Positions 44,420 to 53,514 of a DNA stretch of 64,000 bases are shown here, piece after piece. The notes beneath the pieces are model-generated. The model ran no database searches and had not been told where the DNA came from. It saw nothing but the letters and a program-made list of their open reading frames with translations. Within the stretch, counting starts at the first letter, position 1, and every line of letters starts with the position of its first letter. Origin of the DNA: an uncultured Eubacterium sp. (lineage in GTDB: Bacteria; Bacillota; Clostridia; Lachnospirales; Lachnospiraceae); assembly GCF_937958975.1 (NCBI RefSeq), contig NZ_CALGRE010000011.1:1-64000 (forward strand). The letters run 5' to 3'. The position numbers and the translations under genes are program-made.

Positions 44420-45302
44420 GTGATTTTTGGTTGAGAATGACAATAGCTATGAGTATCAAAAGTATTCCGATTGCAGAAGGAAGTGTTATCTTTTCATGAA
44501 ATATAACTGCACCGATGAGTGTTGCGACCATCGGTTCTATTGTAGCGGCAATAGCGGCTTTGCTTGGCTCCACACTGCGAAGACCGATTGTATAACACAT
44601 AAATGGAATTACCGCAGTGACGAGGCTTGTTATAATAACAAAAATGAATAACGAAACAAAACTTTGGGCACGTTCTATTTTATTTATCATATCTAAAGGA
44701 GAGCAGAGGACAATAGAGCCGAGTGCTGCTACAATAAATGTAAAAGTTGTGACGGAATACGGAGTATATTTTTTTAGTGCAATGGTGCCAAGAATACTGT
44801 AGAGTCCATATCCGACTCCGGCGCCAAGACCAATGAGTATGCCGATAAAGTTAATATTTCCGTTTCCGATACCAGATACAAGTATACATCCCGCAAAAGA
44901 TAACGAGAGCGCCAAGAGCTTAGTTTTAGTAATTGTTTCTTTAAAAAAGACGACTGACATTAACATTACCCAAATAGGAGATGTGTAAAGTAAAATAGCA
45001 GCCATAGAGATGGTCATCATTTTAATAGCAGTATAATAGCAGATTGTAAAGAATAAAATGCTACAGAGACCGAGGGCAAGAAATAAAATAATATCTTTCG
45101 GATGAATTTTAAATCCTCCCGGTTCCTTGCATAATAGGATAACCGAGAAAATAATGGCGGCTAAGACCAATCGCATACATGCTATCTGAACAGGGGTAAA
45201 ACCGTATGAAGAAAGGTGTCTGACAAAAATTCCCATACTTCCCCAAAATATTCCTGATAATATAATTAAAAATAATCCTTTGCTTTTTAATCGAAATATC
45301 AT
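44412..45302 (-). CDS. EamA/DMT family transporter
   Basis: A 296-residue membrane protein with ten helices in two EamA repeats. Repeat 1 opens SGIFWGSMGIFVRHLSSYGF; repeat 2 has GLGAGVGYGLYSILGTIALKKY and the closing VIFHEKITLPSAIGILLILIAIV. The family exports metabolites or drugs; the substrate is unknown. I take the ATG at 45302, about 9 bases after AAAGGAAAG; the ATG at 45311 touches that site. The frame is open further upstream, but that part has no signal and overlaps the feoB leader. Confidence 0.88.
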   Translation of the reverse strand: MIFRLKSKGLFLIILSGIFWGSMGIFVRHLSSYGFTPVQIACMRLVLAAIIFSVILLCKEPGGFKIHPKDIILFLALGLCSILFFTICYYTAIKMMTISMAAILLYTSPIWVMLMSVVFFKETITKTKLLALSLSFAGCILVSGIGNGNINFIGILIGLGAGVGYGLYSILGTIALKKYTPYSVTTFTFIVAALGSIVLCSPLDMINKIERAQSFVSLFIFVIITSLVTAVIPFMCYTIGLRSVEPSKAAIAATIEPMVATLIGAVIFHEKITLPSAIGILLILIAIVILNQKSQK

Positions 45303-45485
45303 ATGAATCATCTTTCCTTTCGAGCTATTTCGCATTATAATGATACCGGGGTTAAAACATGACATCATTGTAATTATACAATATAAAAATGGAAAGAAAA
45401 GAATAATATATAAAAATATGTAGAAAAAAGTAATATAGATATAGAGAAAACTATTGAATATAGAATATTGGAGGCATAAAATAAA

Positions 45486-47831
45486 ATGCAACTTTCAGAA
45501 TTAAAACAGGGGCAGATAGGAAAGATTATAAATGTAGGCGGAGAGGGACAGCTGAGAAGACATTTTCTTGACATGGGGTTAATACAGGGAACAGCTATTG
45601 AATATGTTAAGACAGCGCCTATGGGAGACCCGATTGAATATAAAATATGGGGATATGAATTAACATTAAGGAAAGATGACGCAGAGTGTATTGAGATTGA
45701 ACTTTTTGAGCAGTCAAAGCAGTTAGAGACTGAGAAGAGAAAAGATAAACAGACGAATACAACCAGACATCCACATATTGGAGAGTCGGGAATTTATCAT
45801 GTAAAGCAGCGTGGAGAAAAAATAGAGAAAGGACGCCTGATAACGTTTGGCTTGGCAGGAAATCAAAATTGTGGAAAGACTACATTATTTAATCAGCTTA
45901 CCGGTTCAAATCAACATGTAGGAAATTTTCCGGGAGTTACTGTGGATAGAAAAGATGGTCAGATAAGAGGGCAGGAAAACACCATGGTCGTAGATTTGCC
46001 GGGAATATATTCTCTGTCACCTTATACGAGTGAGGAAATTGTGTCTCGACATTATTTCTTAAATGACAGACCAAGAGGAATCATTAATATAGTAGACGCC
46101 ACGAATATTGAAAGAAATTTATACCTGACAATGCAGCTCATAGAATTAAATATCCCAATGGTTCTGGCGCTTAATATGATGGATGAGGTTATTGCCAATG
46201 GTGGTTCGATTGATGTTAATATGTTAGAGGCTACTTTGGGCATACCGGTTATACCTATCTCTGCTGCAAAAAATGAGGGAGTGGATGAATTGATTGAACA
46301 TGCAATGCATGTGGCAATACATAGAGAGCGTCCGGGCAGGATGGACTTCTGTGAGCCGGAAGGTGAGGATGGTGGAGCAGTGCATAGAGGAATACACTCT
46401 ATTATGCATTTGATAGATGACCATGCCCACAAAAATGAAGTTCCTGTGAGATTTGCAGCCAGTAAACTAATTGAAGGAGATGAAGAAGTTTTTGAGAGGC
46501 TGCATTTAGATGAGAATGAAAAGGAAATGATAGAGCATATTATCGTGCAGATGGAAAAAGAAAGTGGAATGGACCGCCATGCTGCTCTGGCAAAGATGCG
46601 TTTTACATTTATTGACAAAGTATGTAAGGATACTGTTATCAAGCCAAGGGAGAGCAAAGAGCGTGCCAGAAGCAGAAAGATAGATAAAGTTCTTACAGGG
46701 AAATATACAGCGATTCCTTCGTTTATTGTTATTATGGCGATGATTTTTTATCTTACATTTGGAGTTATCGGATTATGGCTGCAAGAGCTGATGGATGCCG
46801 GTATCAATACCCTGAGCAATTTATGTGAAAGTGCAATGAAAGCAGCGGAAGTGAATGAAGTGTTAATGTCTCTTATCATAGATGGTATTTTTGTTGGCGT
46901 AGGAAGTGTCTTGAGTTTTTTGCCAATAATTGTGGTATTGTTTTTCTTTTTATCTCTGCTGGAAGACAGCGGTTATATGGCAAGGATTGCTTTTGTGATG
47001 GATAAATTATTTAGAAAGTTGGGGCTATCGGGGCGAAGCTTTGTCCCGATGATTATAGGTTTTGGATGTTCGGTGCCGGCAATTATGGCAACAAGGACTT
47101 TACCTTCAGAGCGTGACAGAAAAATGACGATAATGCTTACCCCGTTTATGAGCTGTTCAGCGAAAATACCAATCTATGCTTTTTTTTCGGCAGCTTTTTT
47201 TCCGGGAAAATCGGCATTCGTCATGACAGGATTGTATTTTACAGGTATTATAGTGGCAGTTTTTTATGCTCTCATATTAGATAAAACCAAGTTTAAAGGA
47301 GAACCGGTACCGTTTGTAATGGAACTTCCAAATTATAGGATGCCGGGGGCAAAAAGTGTATGTAGACTGTTGTGGGATAAGGCAAAGGACTTTATTACAA
47401 AAGCTTTTACGATTATATTTCTCGCATCACTGGTCATATGGTTTTTACAGACCTTCGATATTCATTTTAATATTGTAAAGGATGCCGGAGACAGTATTCT
47501 GGCAATGATTGGAGGTGCCATCGCACCACTTTTTGCACCGCTTGGATTTGGTGATTGGCGTGCGTCTACTGCACTCATAACAGGGTTTACAGCAAAGGAA
47601 AGCGTTGTTAGTACATTAACTGTTTTGTTGAGCGGAAAGGCGTTAGGGACTATGTTTACAGCAAAAAGTGCGATTGTATTTTTAGTATTTACGCTTTTGT
47701 ACACACCATGTGTGGCGGCGGTATCGTCGGTTAAGAGAGAACTCGGAGGAAAGTGGGCAGTTGTTGTTGTATTATTGCAATGTACCATTGCATGGTTCGT
47801 AGCGTTTGGTGTAAAAATAATAGTTGGATAA
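45486..47831 (+). CDS. feoB: FeoA-FeoB fusion ferrous iron transporter
   Basis: This 781-residue protein joins a FeoA SH3-like domain (1-73) to FeoB through a charged linker (74-117). The G-protein domain has G1 GNQNCGKTT (125-133), G3 DLPGIYSLSPY (170-180) and G4 NMMD. The membrane part holds the two gate motifs with Cys, FGCSVPAIMATR and MSCSAKIPIYA. It imports Fe(II) under anaerobic conditions. GGAGG lies 11 bases before the ATG. It seems monocistronic; no Fur box was searched. FeoC is absent. Confidence 0.95.
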   Translation: MQLSELKQGQIGKIINVGGEGQLRRHFLDMGLIQGTAIEYVKTAPMGDPIEYKIWGYELTLRKDDAECIEIELFEQSKQLETEKRKDKQTNTTRHPHIGESGIYHVKQRGEKIEKGRLITFGLAGNQNCGKTTLFNQLTGSNQHVGNFPGVTVDRKDGQIRGQENTMVVDLPGIYSLSPYTSEEIVSRHYFLNDRPRGIINIVDATNIERNLYLTMQLIELNIPMVLALNMMDEVIANGGSIDVNMLEATLGIPVIPISAAKNEGVDELIEHAMHVAIHRERPGRMDFCEPEGEDGGAVHRGIHSIMHLIDDHAHKNEVPVRFAASKLIEGDEEVFERLHLDENEKEMIEHIIVQMEKESGMDRHAALAKMRFTFIDKVCKDTVIKPRESKERARSRKIDKVLTGKYTAIPSFIVIMAMIFYLTFGVIGLWLQELMDAGINTLSNLCESAMKAAEVNEVLMSLIIDGIFVGVGSVLSFLPIIVVLFFFLSLLEDSGYMARIAFVMDKLFRKLGLSGRSFVPMIIGFGCSVPAIMATRTLPSERDRKMTIMLTPFMSCSAKIPIYAFFSAAFFPGKSAFVMTGLYFTGIIVAVFYALILDKTKFKGEPVPFVMELPNYRMPGAKSVCRLLWDKAKDFITKAFTIIFLASLVIWFLQTFDIHFNIVKDAGDSILAMIGGAIAPLFAPLGFGDWRASTALITGFTAKESVVSTLTVLLSGKALGTMFTAKSAIVFLVFTLLYTPCVAAVSSVKRELGGKWAVVVVLLQCTIAWFVAFGVKIIVG

Positions 47832-47866
47832 ATAATTGATAATAAAAGTTAAAAAGGAGATTATTG

Positions 47867-49243
47867 ATGAAGAGAGAAAGTGTTTGGGGAAGTTATCACG
47901 CAGAGGATGTTGACAGATTAGAAAAGCTGAATAAGAGATATATAGACTTTTTGTCGCAGTGTAAAACAGAGAGAGAATGTGTGACAGAAGCAGTATCAAT
48001 GGCAAAACAGAAAGGTTATAGAGCGCTTGAGGATGTGATAAGAGAAGGCAAGCCGCTCAAGACCGGTGATAAGATTTACGGAGTTTATATGAATAAAGCG
48101 CTGGCGCTTTTTCAAATAGGAAGAGAACCGTTAGAGCAGGGAATGAATATTTTGGGAGCACATATCGATTCGCCGAGAATGGATGTCAAGCAAAATCCGC
48201 TTTATGAAATAGAAGATATGGCATATTTTGATACACATTATTATGGAGGAATTAAAAAATATCAGTGGGTTACGATTCCTCTGGCAATTCACGGTGTGAT
48301 AGTAAAAAAAGATGGCACTACCGTAAATGTAAATATTGGTGAAAAAGATACAGACCCGGTCTTCTGTGTGACAGACCTCTTGATTCATCTTGCATCTAAA
48401 CAGATGGAAAAGAAGGCAGCAGTGGCAATTGAAGGTGAAAAATTAGATGTTTTAGTAGGCAGCATACCAATCAAAGAGGAAGAAAAAGATAATGTAAAAA
48501 TGGGTGTGCTAAAAATATTAAAGGATAAATATGGAATGGATGAAGAAGACTTTTTCTCGGCGGAGTTAGAGGTTGTTCCTGCGGGAAAAGCGAGAGAGAT
48601 GGGATTTGATGGAAGTATGGTTATGGCATATGGACAGGATGATAGAGTATGCGCATATACTTCTTTGGAGGCAATGCTGGACTGCCCGAACACGGATACA
48701 ACATCCTGTTGTCTTTTAGTGGATAAAGAAGAAATAGGAAGTGTCGGAGCTACAGGTATGCAGTCGCGTTTTTTCGAGAATATGGTTGCGGAATTAATTA
48801 ATTTAAACGGAAATTACAGTGAGCTTCGATTAAAGAGGTGTCTGAGTAACAGCAAGATGCTTTCTTCAGATGTAAATGCCGCGTTTGATCCATTATATGC
48901 AGATGTATTTTCAAAACAAAGTACATCATATATAGGGAAGGGAGTTGTGTTTAATAAGTTTACAGGTGCCAGGGGCAAATCCGGTTCCAATGATGCCAAC
49001 GCAGAATATATTGCAAAGATTAGAAAAATTATGGATGATAATGAAGTTCATTTCCAAATGGCAGAATTGGGAAAGGTAGATGCAGGCGGTGGCGGAACGA
49101 TTGCGTATATCATGTCACTTTATGGTATGGAAGTTATTGACTGTGGTGTCGCAGTTTTAAATATGCATGCACCGTGGGAAGTCACAAGCAAAGCAGATGT
49201 GTATGAGGCATATAAATGCTATAAGGCTTTTTTAAAAAGTTAA
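47867..49243 (+). CDS. M18 family aminopeptidase
   Basis: A 458-residue zinc aminopeptidase of the M18 (aspartyl aminopeptidase) family. Metal and catalytic motifs are GAHIDSPRMDVK (His99), DKEEIGSVGATG, AFDPLYADVFSK and GKVDAGGGGTIAY. It removes N-terminal residues from peptides in the cytoplasm. AAAAAGGAG stands before the ATG at 47867; a TTG codon just ahead is in frame but closer to the site. It starts 35 bases after feoB; whether it is cotranscribed is unclear. Confidence 0.92.
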   Translation: MKRESVWGSYHAEDVDRLEKLNKRYIDFLSQCKTERECVTEAVSMAKQKGYRALEDVIREGKPLKTGDKIYGVYMNKALALFQIGREPLEQGMNILGAHIDSPRMDVKQNPLYEIEDMAYFDTHYYGGIKKYQWVTIPLAIHGVIVKKDGTTVNVNIGEKDTDPVFCVTDLLIHLASKQMEKKAAVAIEGEKLDVLVGSIPIKEEEKDNVKMGVLKILKDKYGMDEEDFFSAELEVVPAGKAREMGFDGSMVMAYGQDDRVCAYTSLEAMLDCPNTDTTSCCLLVDKEEIGSVGATGMQSRFFENMVAELINLNGNYSELRLKRCLSNSKMLSSDVNAAFDPLYADVFSKQSTSYIGKGVVFNKFTGARGKSGSNDANAEYIAKIRKIMDDNEVHFQMAELGKVDAGGGGTIAYIMSLYGMEVIDCGVAVLNMHAPWEVTSKADVYEAYKCYKAFLKS

Positions 49244-49302
49244 AAATTGGTTTGGTATGAGAAAAATCATAGTAAATCAGGTAATATATAGGTATTTAAT
49301 AT

Positions 49303-49331
49303 TTGACACAAAAACGTTCATATTATATAAT
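49303..49331 (+). promoter_or_regulatory. Sigma-A promoter of aspS
   Basis: TTGACA (49303-49308) and TATAAT (49326-49331) are both perfect consensus with 17 bases between. The transcript would begin near 49338, at the start of the T-box leader. Confidence 0.9.
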
Positions 49332-49337
49332 CAATTT

Positions 49338-49630
49338 TAATGGCAATGACGAAGAGAAGTAGCTTTAATTATCGCTTACAGAGAGCAGGTGTTGGTGGAA
49401 GTCCTGTAGAATGAATTAAGGCGAATAACACTTTTGAGCTGCGAACTGAAATCTTGATAAATATATAAAATGTATTTGGAGAGTTAGTAGGGGAGCCGTA
49501 ACCGAGCGAAAATCGGAAGGTTTTTAGACCGATGAGTGGCTGCAAAGGCAGTAAATCAGGTGGTACCGCGGATAAGTGATTTTACACTGTTCGTCCTGAA
49601 ACAGATGTTTTCAGGATGAACAGTTTTTTT
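49338..49630 (+). promoter_or_regulatory. T-box leader of aspS
   Basis: A tRNA-sensing leader. Stem I carries the GAGAAGTA loop-E sequence and AGAGAGCAGG apical region; GCTTTAATT pairs with AATTAAGGC. The specifier loop reads GAATAACAC, so the triplet is most likely AAC (49427-49429, Asn). The T-box AGGTGGTACCGCG lies at 49558-49570, and the terminator at 49586-49630 pairs ACTGTTCGTCCTGAAA with TTTTCAGGATGAACAGT before a T-run. Uncharged tRNA should allow read-through into aspS. The specifier was read by eye. Confidence 0.93.
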
Positions 49631-49644
49631 CGTAATGGCACGAG

Positions 49645-49716
49645 CCATGCATTCATAAATCTAAAACGCAGATTGAGCTTGCTCAAATCTAAGTTTTTAG
49701 ATTTATGAACACATGG
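49645..49716. repeat. Palindromic element between T-box and aspS
   Basis: A 22-base inverted repeat (49645-49666 and 49695-49716, two mismatches) encloses a second stem GATTGAGC/GCTCAAATC. It sits in the untranslated leader, past the terminator, where no such hairpin is needed. It may be a small mobile or REP-type unit. The rest of the leader, 49717-49815, has a GGGCGAAGCCC mini-hairpin and then the aspS ribosome site. Confidence 0.55.
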
Positions 49717-49815
49717 CGAAGTGAAATAAAAATATTTATGAATATAGGGCGAAGCCCGCGACTGAGATGGAGCATGAAAATGCGAAATCGAAGTGGAATA
49801 GAAAGGAGAATTCTA

Positions 49816-51573
49816 ATGGATATTAACACAAATAATATTTACCGTGATGTGACAATGGAGGCGTTGTCAGAGAGTAATGTTGGAGAGACAATAAGAATTG
49901 CAGGATGGATTGAAAACATTCGTGACCATGGTGGAGTATCATTTATTGATTTAAGAGACATGTATGGCGTTATGCAGGTTGTAATGCGTGATACATCATT
50001 ACTTGAGGGACTCAGTAAAGAAGACTGTATTTCGGTAGAGGGTCCTATTGAACATAGAGATGAGGAGACTTATAATCCTAAAATTCCTACCGGAACCATC
50101 GAATTAGAGGCAAAAAAAGTAGAAGTTTTGGGAAAGGTATATAGACAGCTTCCGTTTGAGATTATGACGTCAAAGGAAACGCGTGAAGATGTGAGATTAA
50201 AATATCGCTATCTTGATTTGAGGAATACAAAAGTAAAGGACAATATGATTTTCCGTTCAAAAGTTATTTCGCATTTGAGACAGAAGATGGTGGATATGGG
50301 ATTTTTAGAAATTCAGACACCAATTCTTTGTGCATCTTCGCCGGAAGGAGCCAGGGATTATATTGTTCCATCAAGAAAATTTAAAGGAAAGTTCTATGCA
50401 CTTCCACAGGCACCGCAGCAGTACAAACAGCTCCTTATGGTGTCAGGTTTCGATAAATATTTCCAGATTGCCCCTTGTTTCAGAGATGAGGATGCAAGAG
50501 CAGACCGCTCTCCTGGAGAGTTTTATCAGTTAGATTTCGAAATGAGTTTTGCGACACAGGAAGATGTGTTTAGAGTTGGCGAAGAAGTTCTGGCAGATAC
50601 TTTTAATAAGTTTGCACCGGAAGGATACGAGGTGACACAGGCACCGTTCCCTATCATTAGTTTTAAAGAAGCAATGTTGAAGTATGGAACAGATAAACCT
50701 GATTTACGAAATCCACTAGAGATTATAGATGTTACAGACTTTTTCCAGAGATGTACATTTAAACCGTTTCATGGTAAGACAGTTCGTGCAATCAAGGTCG
50801 GACAGAAGCTGTCAAAAGGTTTCCATGAAAAATTACTAAAATTTGCACAAAGTATTGGAATGGGCGGACTTGGTTATTTAGAAGTATTAGAGGATGGAGC
50901 TTATAAAGGGCCAATTGATAAATTTATCCCTGATAATATGAAAGATGAAATTAGGGATATGGCAGATTTGCAGGCTTTAGATACAATTTTCTTTATCGCA
51001 GATAATGAAAAGAATGCATCACTTTATGCAGGACAGATTAGAACAGCTCTCGGTGAGAGACTTGATTTGATTGACAAGAAGTCATATAAGTTCTGTTATA
51101 TTAATGATTTCCCAATGTATGAGTATGACACTGAGACAAAGAAGATGATATTTACGCACAATCCGTTTTCCATGCCACAGGGTGGACTTGAGGCATTAGA
51201 AACGAAGAATCCGGAAGATATTCTTGCATATCAGTATGATATTGTATGTAATGGTGTGGAATTATCCAGTGGTGCTGTGAGAAATCATGATATGAAGGTT
51301 ATGGTTAAAGCATTTGAGATTGCAGGGTATACAGAAGATGACTTGAAAGAAAAGTTTGGGGCACTGTATAATGCATTCCAGTTTGGTGCACCACCACACG
51401 CAGGTATGGCGCCTGGAGTAGACCGGATGATAATGTTACTGCGTGAAGAAGAAAATATTAGAGAAGTGATTCCATTCCCAATGAATGGTAATGCACAGGA
51501 TTTGATGTGTGGTGCTCCGGGAGATGTTACAGAGCAGCAGCTGAGAGAAGTTCATATCAAAGTTCGTGCGTAG
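49816..51573 (+). CDS. aspS: Aspartyl-tRNA synthetase, probably non-discriminating
   Basis: A 585-residue class IIb synthetase that attaches Asp to tRNA. The OB-fold anticodon domain (1-105) reads RDHGGVSFIDLRD; His38 here is the residue typical of enzymes that accept both tRNA-Asp and tRNA-Asn, where E. coli has Leu. Motif 2 FRDEDARADRSPGEF and motif 3 GAPPHAGMAPGVDR are present, with the bacterial GAD insertion in between. GAAAGGAG precedes the ATG at 49816. It is regulated by the T-box. A GatCAB amidotransferase should exist elsewhere. Confidence 0.95.
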   Translation: MDINTNNIYRDVTMEALSESNVGETIRIAGWIENIRDHGGVSFIDLRDMYGVMQVVMRDTSLLEGLSKEDCISVEGPIEHRDEETYNPKIPTGTIELEAKKVEVLGKVYRQLPFEIMTSKETREDVRLKYRYLDLRNTKVKDNMIFRSKVISHLRQKMVDMGFLEIQTPILCASSPEGARDYIVPSRKFKGKFYALPQAPQQYKQLLMVSGFDKYFQIAPCFRDEDARADRSPGEFYQLDFEMSFATQEDVFRVGEEVLADTFNKFAPEGYEVTQAPFPIISFKEAMLKYGTDKPDLRNPLEIIDVTDFFQRCTFKPFHGKTVRAIKVGQKLSKGFHEKLLKFAQSIGMGGLGYLEVLEDGAYKGPIDKFIPDNMKDEIRDMADLQALDTIFFIADNEKNASLYAGQIRTALGERLDLIDKKSYKFCYINDFPMYEYDTETKKMIFTHNPFSMPQGGLEALETKNPEDILAYQYDIVCNGVELSSGAVRNHDMKVMVKAFEIAGYTEDDLKEKFGALYNAFQFGAPPHAGMAPGVDRMIMLLREEENIREVIPFPMNGNAQDLMCGAPGDVTEQQLREVHIKVRA

Positions 51574-51584
51574 GAGAATAAGGA

Positions 51585-51677
51585 ATGAATATAGTATTAT
51601 TAGCAGGTATTGCGCTGATTGGTATTATATTAATTATAGCCGCCATTGTTGCAATATGTCTGAAAAACAGGGATTAA
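51585..51677 (+). CDS. 30-residue single-helix membrane peptide
   Basis: MNIVLLAGIALIGIILIIAA then VAICLKNRD forms one hydrophobic helix with a short basic tail. TAGGAGAATAAGGA precedes the ATG. It starts 11 bases after aspS and before the terminator, so it is likely cotranscribed. Function unknown. Confidence 0.55.
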   Translation: MNIVLLAGIALIGIILIIAAIVAICLKNRD

Positions 51678-51685
51678 CAGGAGAT

Positions 51686-51735
51686 GCAACCACCAGTTGA
51701 CAAATTGAAAAGTCTGATTGGTGGTTGTATTTTTA
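51686..51735 (+). terminator. Rho-independent terminator of the aspS operon
   Basis: GCAACCACCA pairs with TGGTGGTTGT around a 23-base loop, followed by ATTTTTA. Confidence 0.75.
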
Positions 51736-51800
51736 TATATATGCTATGGTTTTAATGTCATAAAATAGATGATAGAATGAAAATAAAATTGGAGGTAGTT

Positions 51801-52781
51801 ATGAAACTGGCAGAAAAAATTATTTTACTTAGAAAGCAAAAAGGATGGTCTCAGGAAGAGCTGGCCGCACAGATGGATGTGTCAAGACAGTCGGTATCAA
51901 AATGGGAGAGTGGTTTATCCACACCGGATATTGACAAAATTATTTTGCTCAGTCAGATATTTGAAACAACAACGGATTATTTATTAAAAGAAGAAACAGA
52001 TAGCAGTGATGAACAGCCTTTAGAAAGAGAAGAATTACCACGGGCAAGATTTGTTTCTAAATCAGAAGTTGAGCAATATATGGGTACAATTAAAAGTGTC
52101 TGTAGTAAAATAGCATTGGGGGTATTTTTATGTATTTGTTCTCCTGTACCGTTGATGTGGCTTATGGCATTACAAAATACTGAGAAACATTATATGCAGG
52201 AAAATATGGCAGGACTTATTGGAGTATGCGTTTTGTTGCTGGTAATTGCAGTAGCAGTCTGGTTATTTATTTCGAATGGAATGAAAATAAGTAAATTTGA
52301 GTTTATAGAAAAAGAACCGATAACTATAGACAAAGATACTGAGAAAGAATATAGGGAAAAATCAGAGCAGTTCGAACCGATTTTTGCTAGAAATATAGCT
52401 GTAGGTGTAGTATTATGTATAGTATCAGTGATGCCTTTAGTGTTGGCATGTATCAGTGAAAATCATGCAATTGTTATCGGAATGGTAGGGGTGCTTTTGA
52501 TTTTGGTAGCACTGGGAGTGTACAGGTTTGTAAAGGCAGGTATCATGAAAGATAGCTATGATAAGATTTTGGAACAGGGTGAGTTTACCATTGAGAAAAA
52601 ATCAAACAGAAAGAATAATGATACATTCTCAGCTGTGTATTGGCTATTTGTGACAGCTGTTTATTTGGGATATAGCTTTATTTCGAATAATTGGGGAAAA
52701 TCATGGATTATATGGCCGGTAACAGGAGTATTGTTTGCTGCTATTATTATGATACTGGATGCTGTAAGAAAGAAGAAATAA
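51801..52781 (+). CDS. XRE-family regulator with membrane domain
   Basis: A 326-residue protein. Residues 3-65 are a helix-turn-helix of the XRE/Cro type (LRKQKGWSQEELAAQMDVSRQSVSKWESG). After a linker, about six hydrophobic helices form two similar halves (IALGVFLCICSPVPLMWL and IAVGVVLCIVSVMPLVLA), each preceded by a short charged stretch. Such HTH-membrane proteins are common in Clostridia; targets are not known. GGAGG lies 5 bases before the ATG at 51801. Confidence 0.85.
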   Translation: MKLAEKIILLRKQKGWSQEELAAQMDVSRQSVSKWESGLSTPDIDKIILLSQIFETTTDYLLKEETDSSDEQPLEREELPRARFVSKSEVEQYMGTIKSVCSKIALGVFLCICSPVPLMWLMALQNTEKHYMQENMAGLIGVCVLLLVIAVAVWLFISNGMKISKFEFIEKEPITIDKDTEKEYREKSEQFEPIFARNIAVGVVLCIVSVMPLVLACISENHAIVIGMVGVLLILVALGVYRFVKAGIMKDSYDKILEQGEFTIEKKSNRKNNDTFSAVYWLFVTAVYLGYSFISNNWGKSWIIWPVTGVLFAAIIMILDAVRKKK

Positions 52782-52815
52782 ACTTTAATTTCAGATTGGT
52801 GTTAAGGTAGGGAAA

Positions 52816-53463
52816 ATGTATAATACGGTAGTTTTTGATTTAGATGGAACACTCTTAAATACCATAGATGACTTGGCAAATGCAGTAAATTTTGTTCAGG
52901 AGAAGTATGGTTATCCTCTCCATAGTGTGGACTTGGTAAAAAAGCATGTAGGAAATGGAATCAGGCAGCTTATTATCCGTTCAATTCCGCAGGGAGAAGA
53001 AAATTTACAGTTTCAAAGTGTTTTTGAAGATTTCAAAAAGTATTATCAGGGACATTGTCAGGTAAAAACAGCAGCTTATCCGGGAATTATGGAGTTACTG
53101 CGGGAATTATACCATCGGGGGATTAAAATGGCGATTGTTTCCAACAAGGCCCAGCCGGCAACTACAGAATTAAATCGAATTTATTTTAAAGAATATATTC
53201 CTATTGCTATTGGTGAAAATGAGGAGGCAGGCATTAAGAAAAAGCCGGCTCCTGATAGTGTTTTACACGCATTAGAACTTTTGGGCAGTGAAAAGTCTGA
53301 GAGCATATATGTGGGGGATTCGGAAGTTGATAGAGCTACAGCAGAAAATTCAGGAATTGATTGTGTTCTTTGTAGTTGGGGATTTAGAGACAGGAAGTTG
53401 CTTGAAAGTCTAAGACCAATGAAAATAATTGATAGACCGGAAATACTGTTAGATATTTTGTAG
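52816..53463 (+). CDS. HAD family hydrolase, phosphoglycolate phosphatase-like
   Basis: A 215-residue HAD phosphatase of the Gph/PGMB type. Motif I is FDLDGTLLNT (Asp8, Asp10), the helical cap follows, motif II lies in MAIVSNKAQ, motif III has KKPAPDSV and motif IV is YVGDSEVDRATAENSG. It probably dephosphorylates a small sugar phosphate such as 2-phosphoglycolate; substrate assignment is not certain. It follows the XRE gene by 34 bases and has the weak site AAGGTAGGG. Confidence 0.88.
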   Translation: MYNTVVFDLDGTLLNTIDDLANAVNFVQEKYGYPLHSVDLVKKHVGNGIRQLIIRSIPQGEENLQFQSVFEDFKKYYQGHCQVKTAAYPGIMELLRELYHRGIKMAIVSNKAQPATTELNRIYFKEYIPIAIGENEEAGIKKKPAPDSVLHALELLGSEKSESIYVGDSEVDRATAENSGIDCVLCSWGFRDRKLLESLRPMKIIDRPEILLDIL

Positions 53464-53514
53464 AAGGAAACAAAAAAGAGAAAAACTTATATAGGATAAG
53501 TGTGGAGAACGATT

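Noticed and set aside
46052..46657. 201-codon minus-strand frame inside feoB
   Set aside because: Antisense to the G-protein domain; Ser/Ile-rich shadow.
49441..49449. GAAC after stem I as the T-box specifier
   Set aside because: It lies past the closing strand of stem I; the loop GAATAACAC is in the usual place.
49705..49815. N-terminal extension of AspRS
   Set aside because: It would begin inside the palindromic element; the ATG at 49816 has the ribosome site and gives the standard N-terminus.
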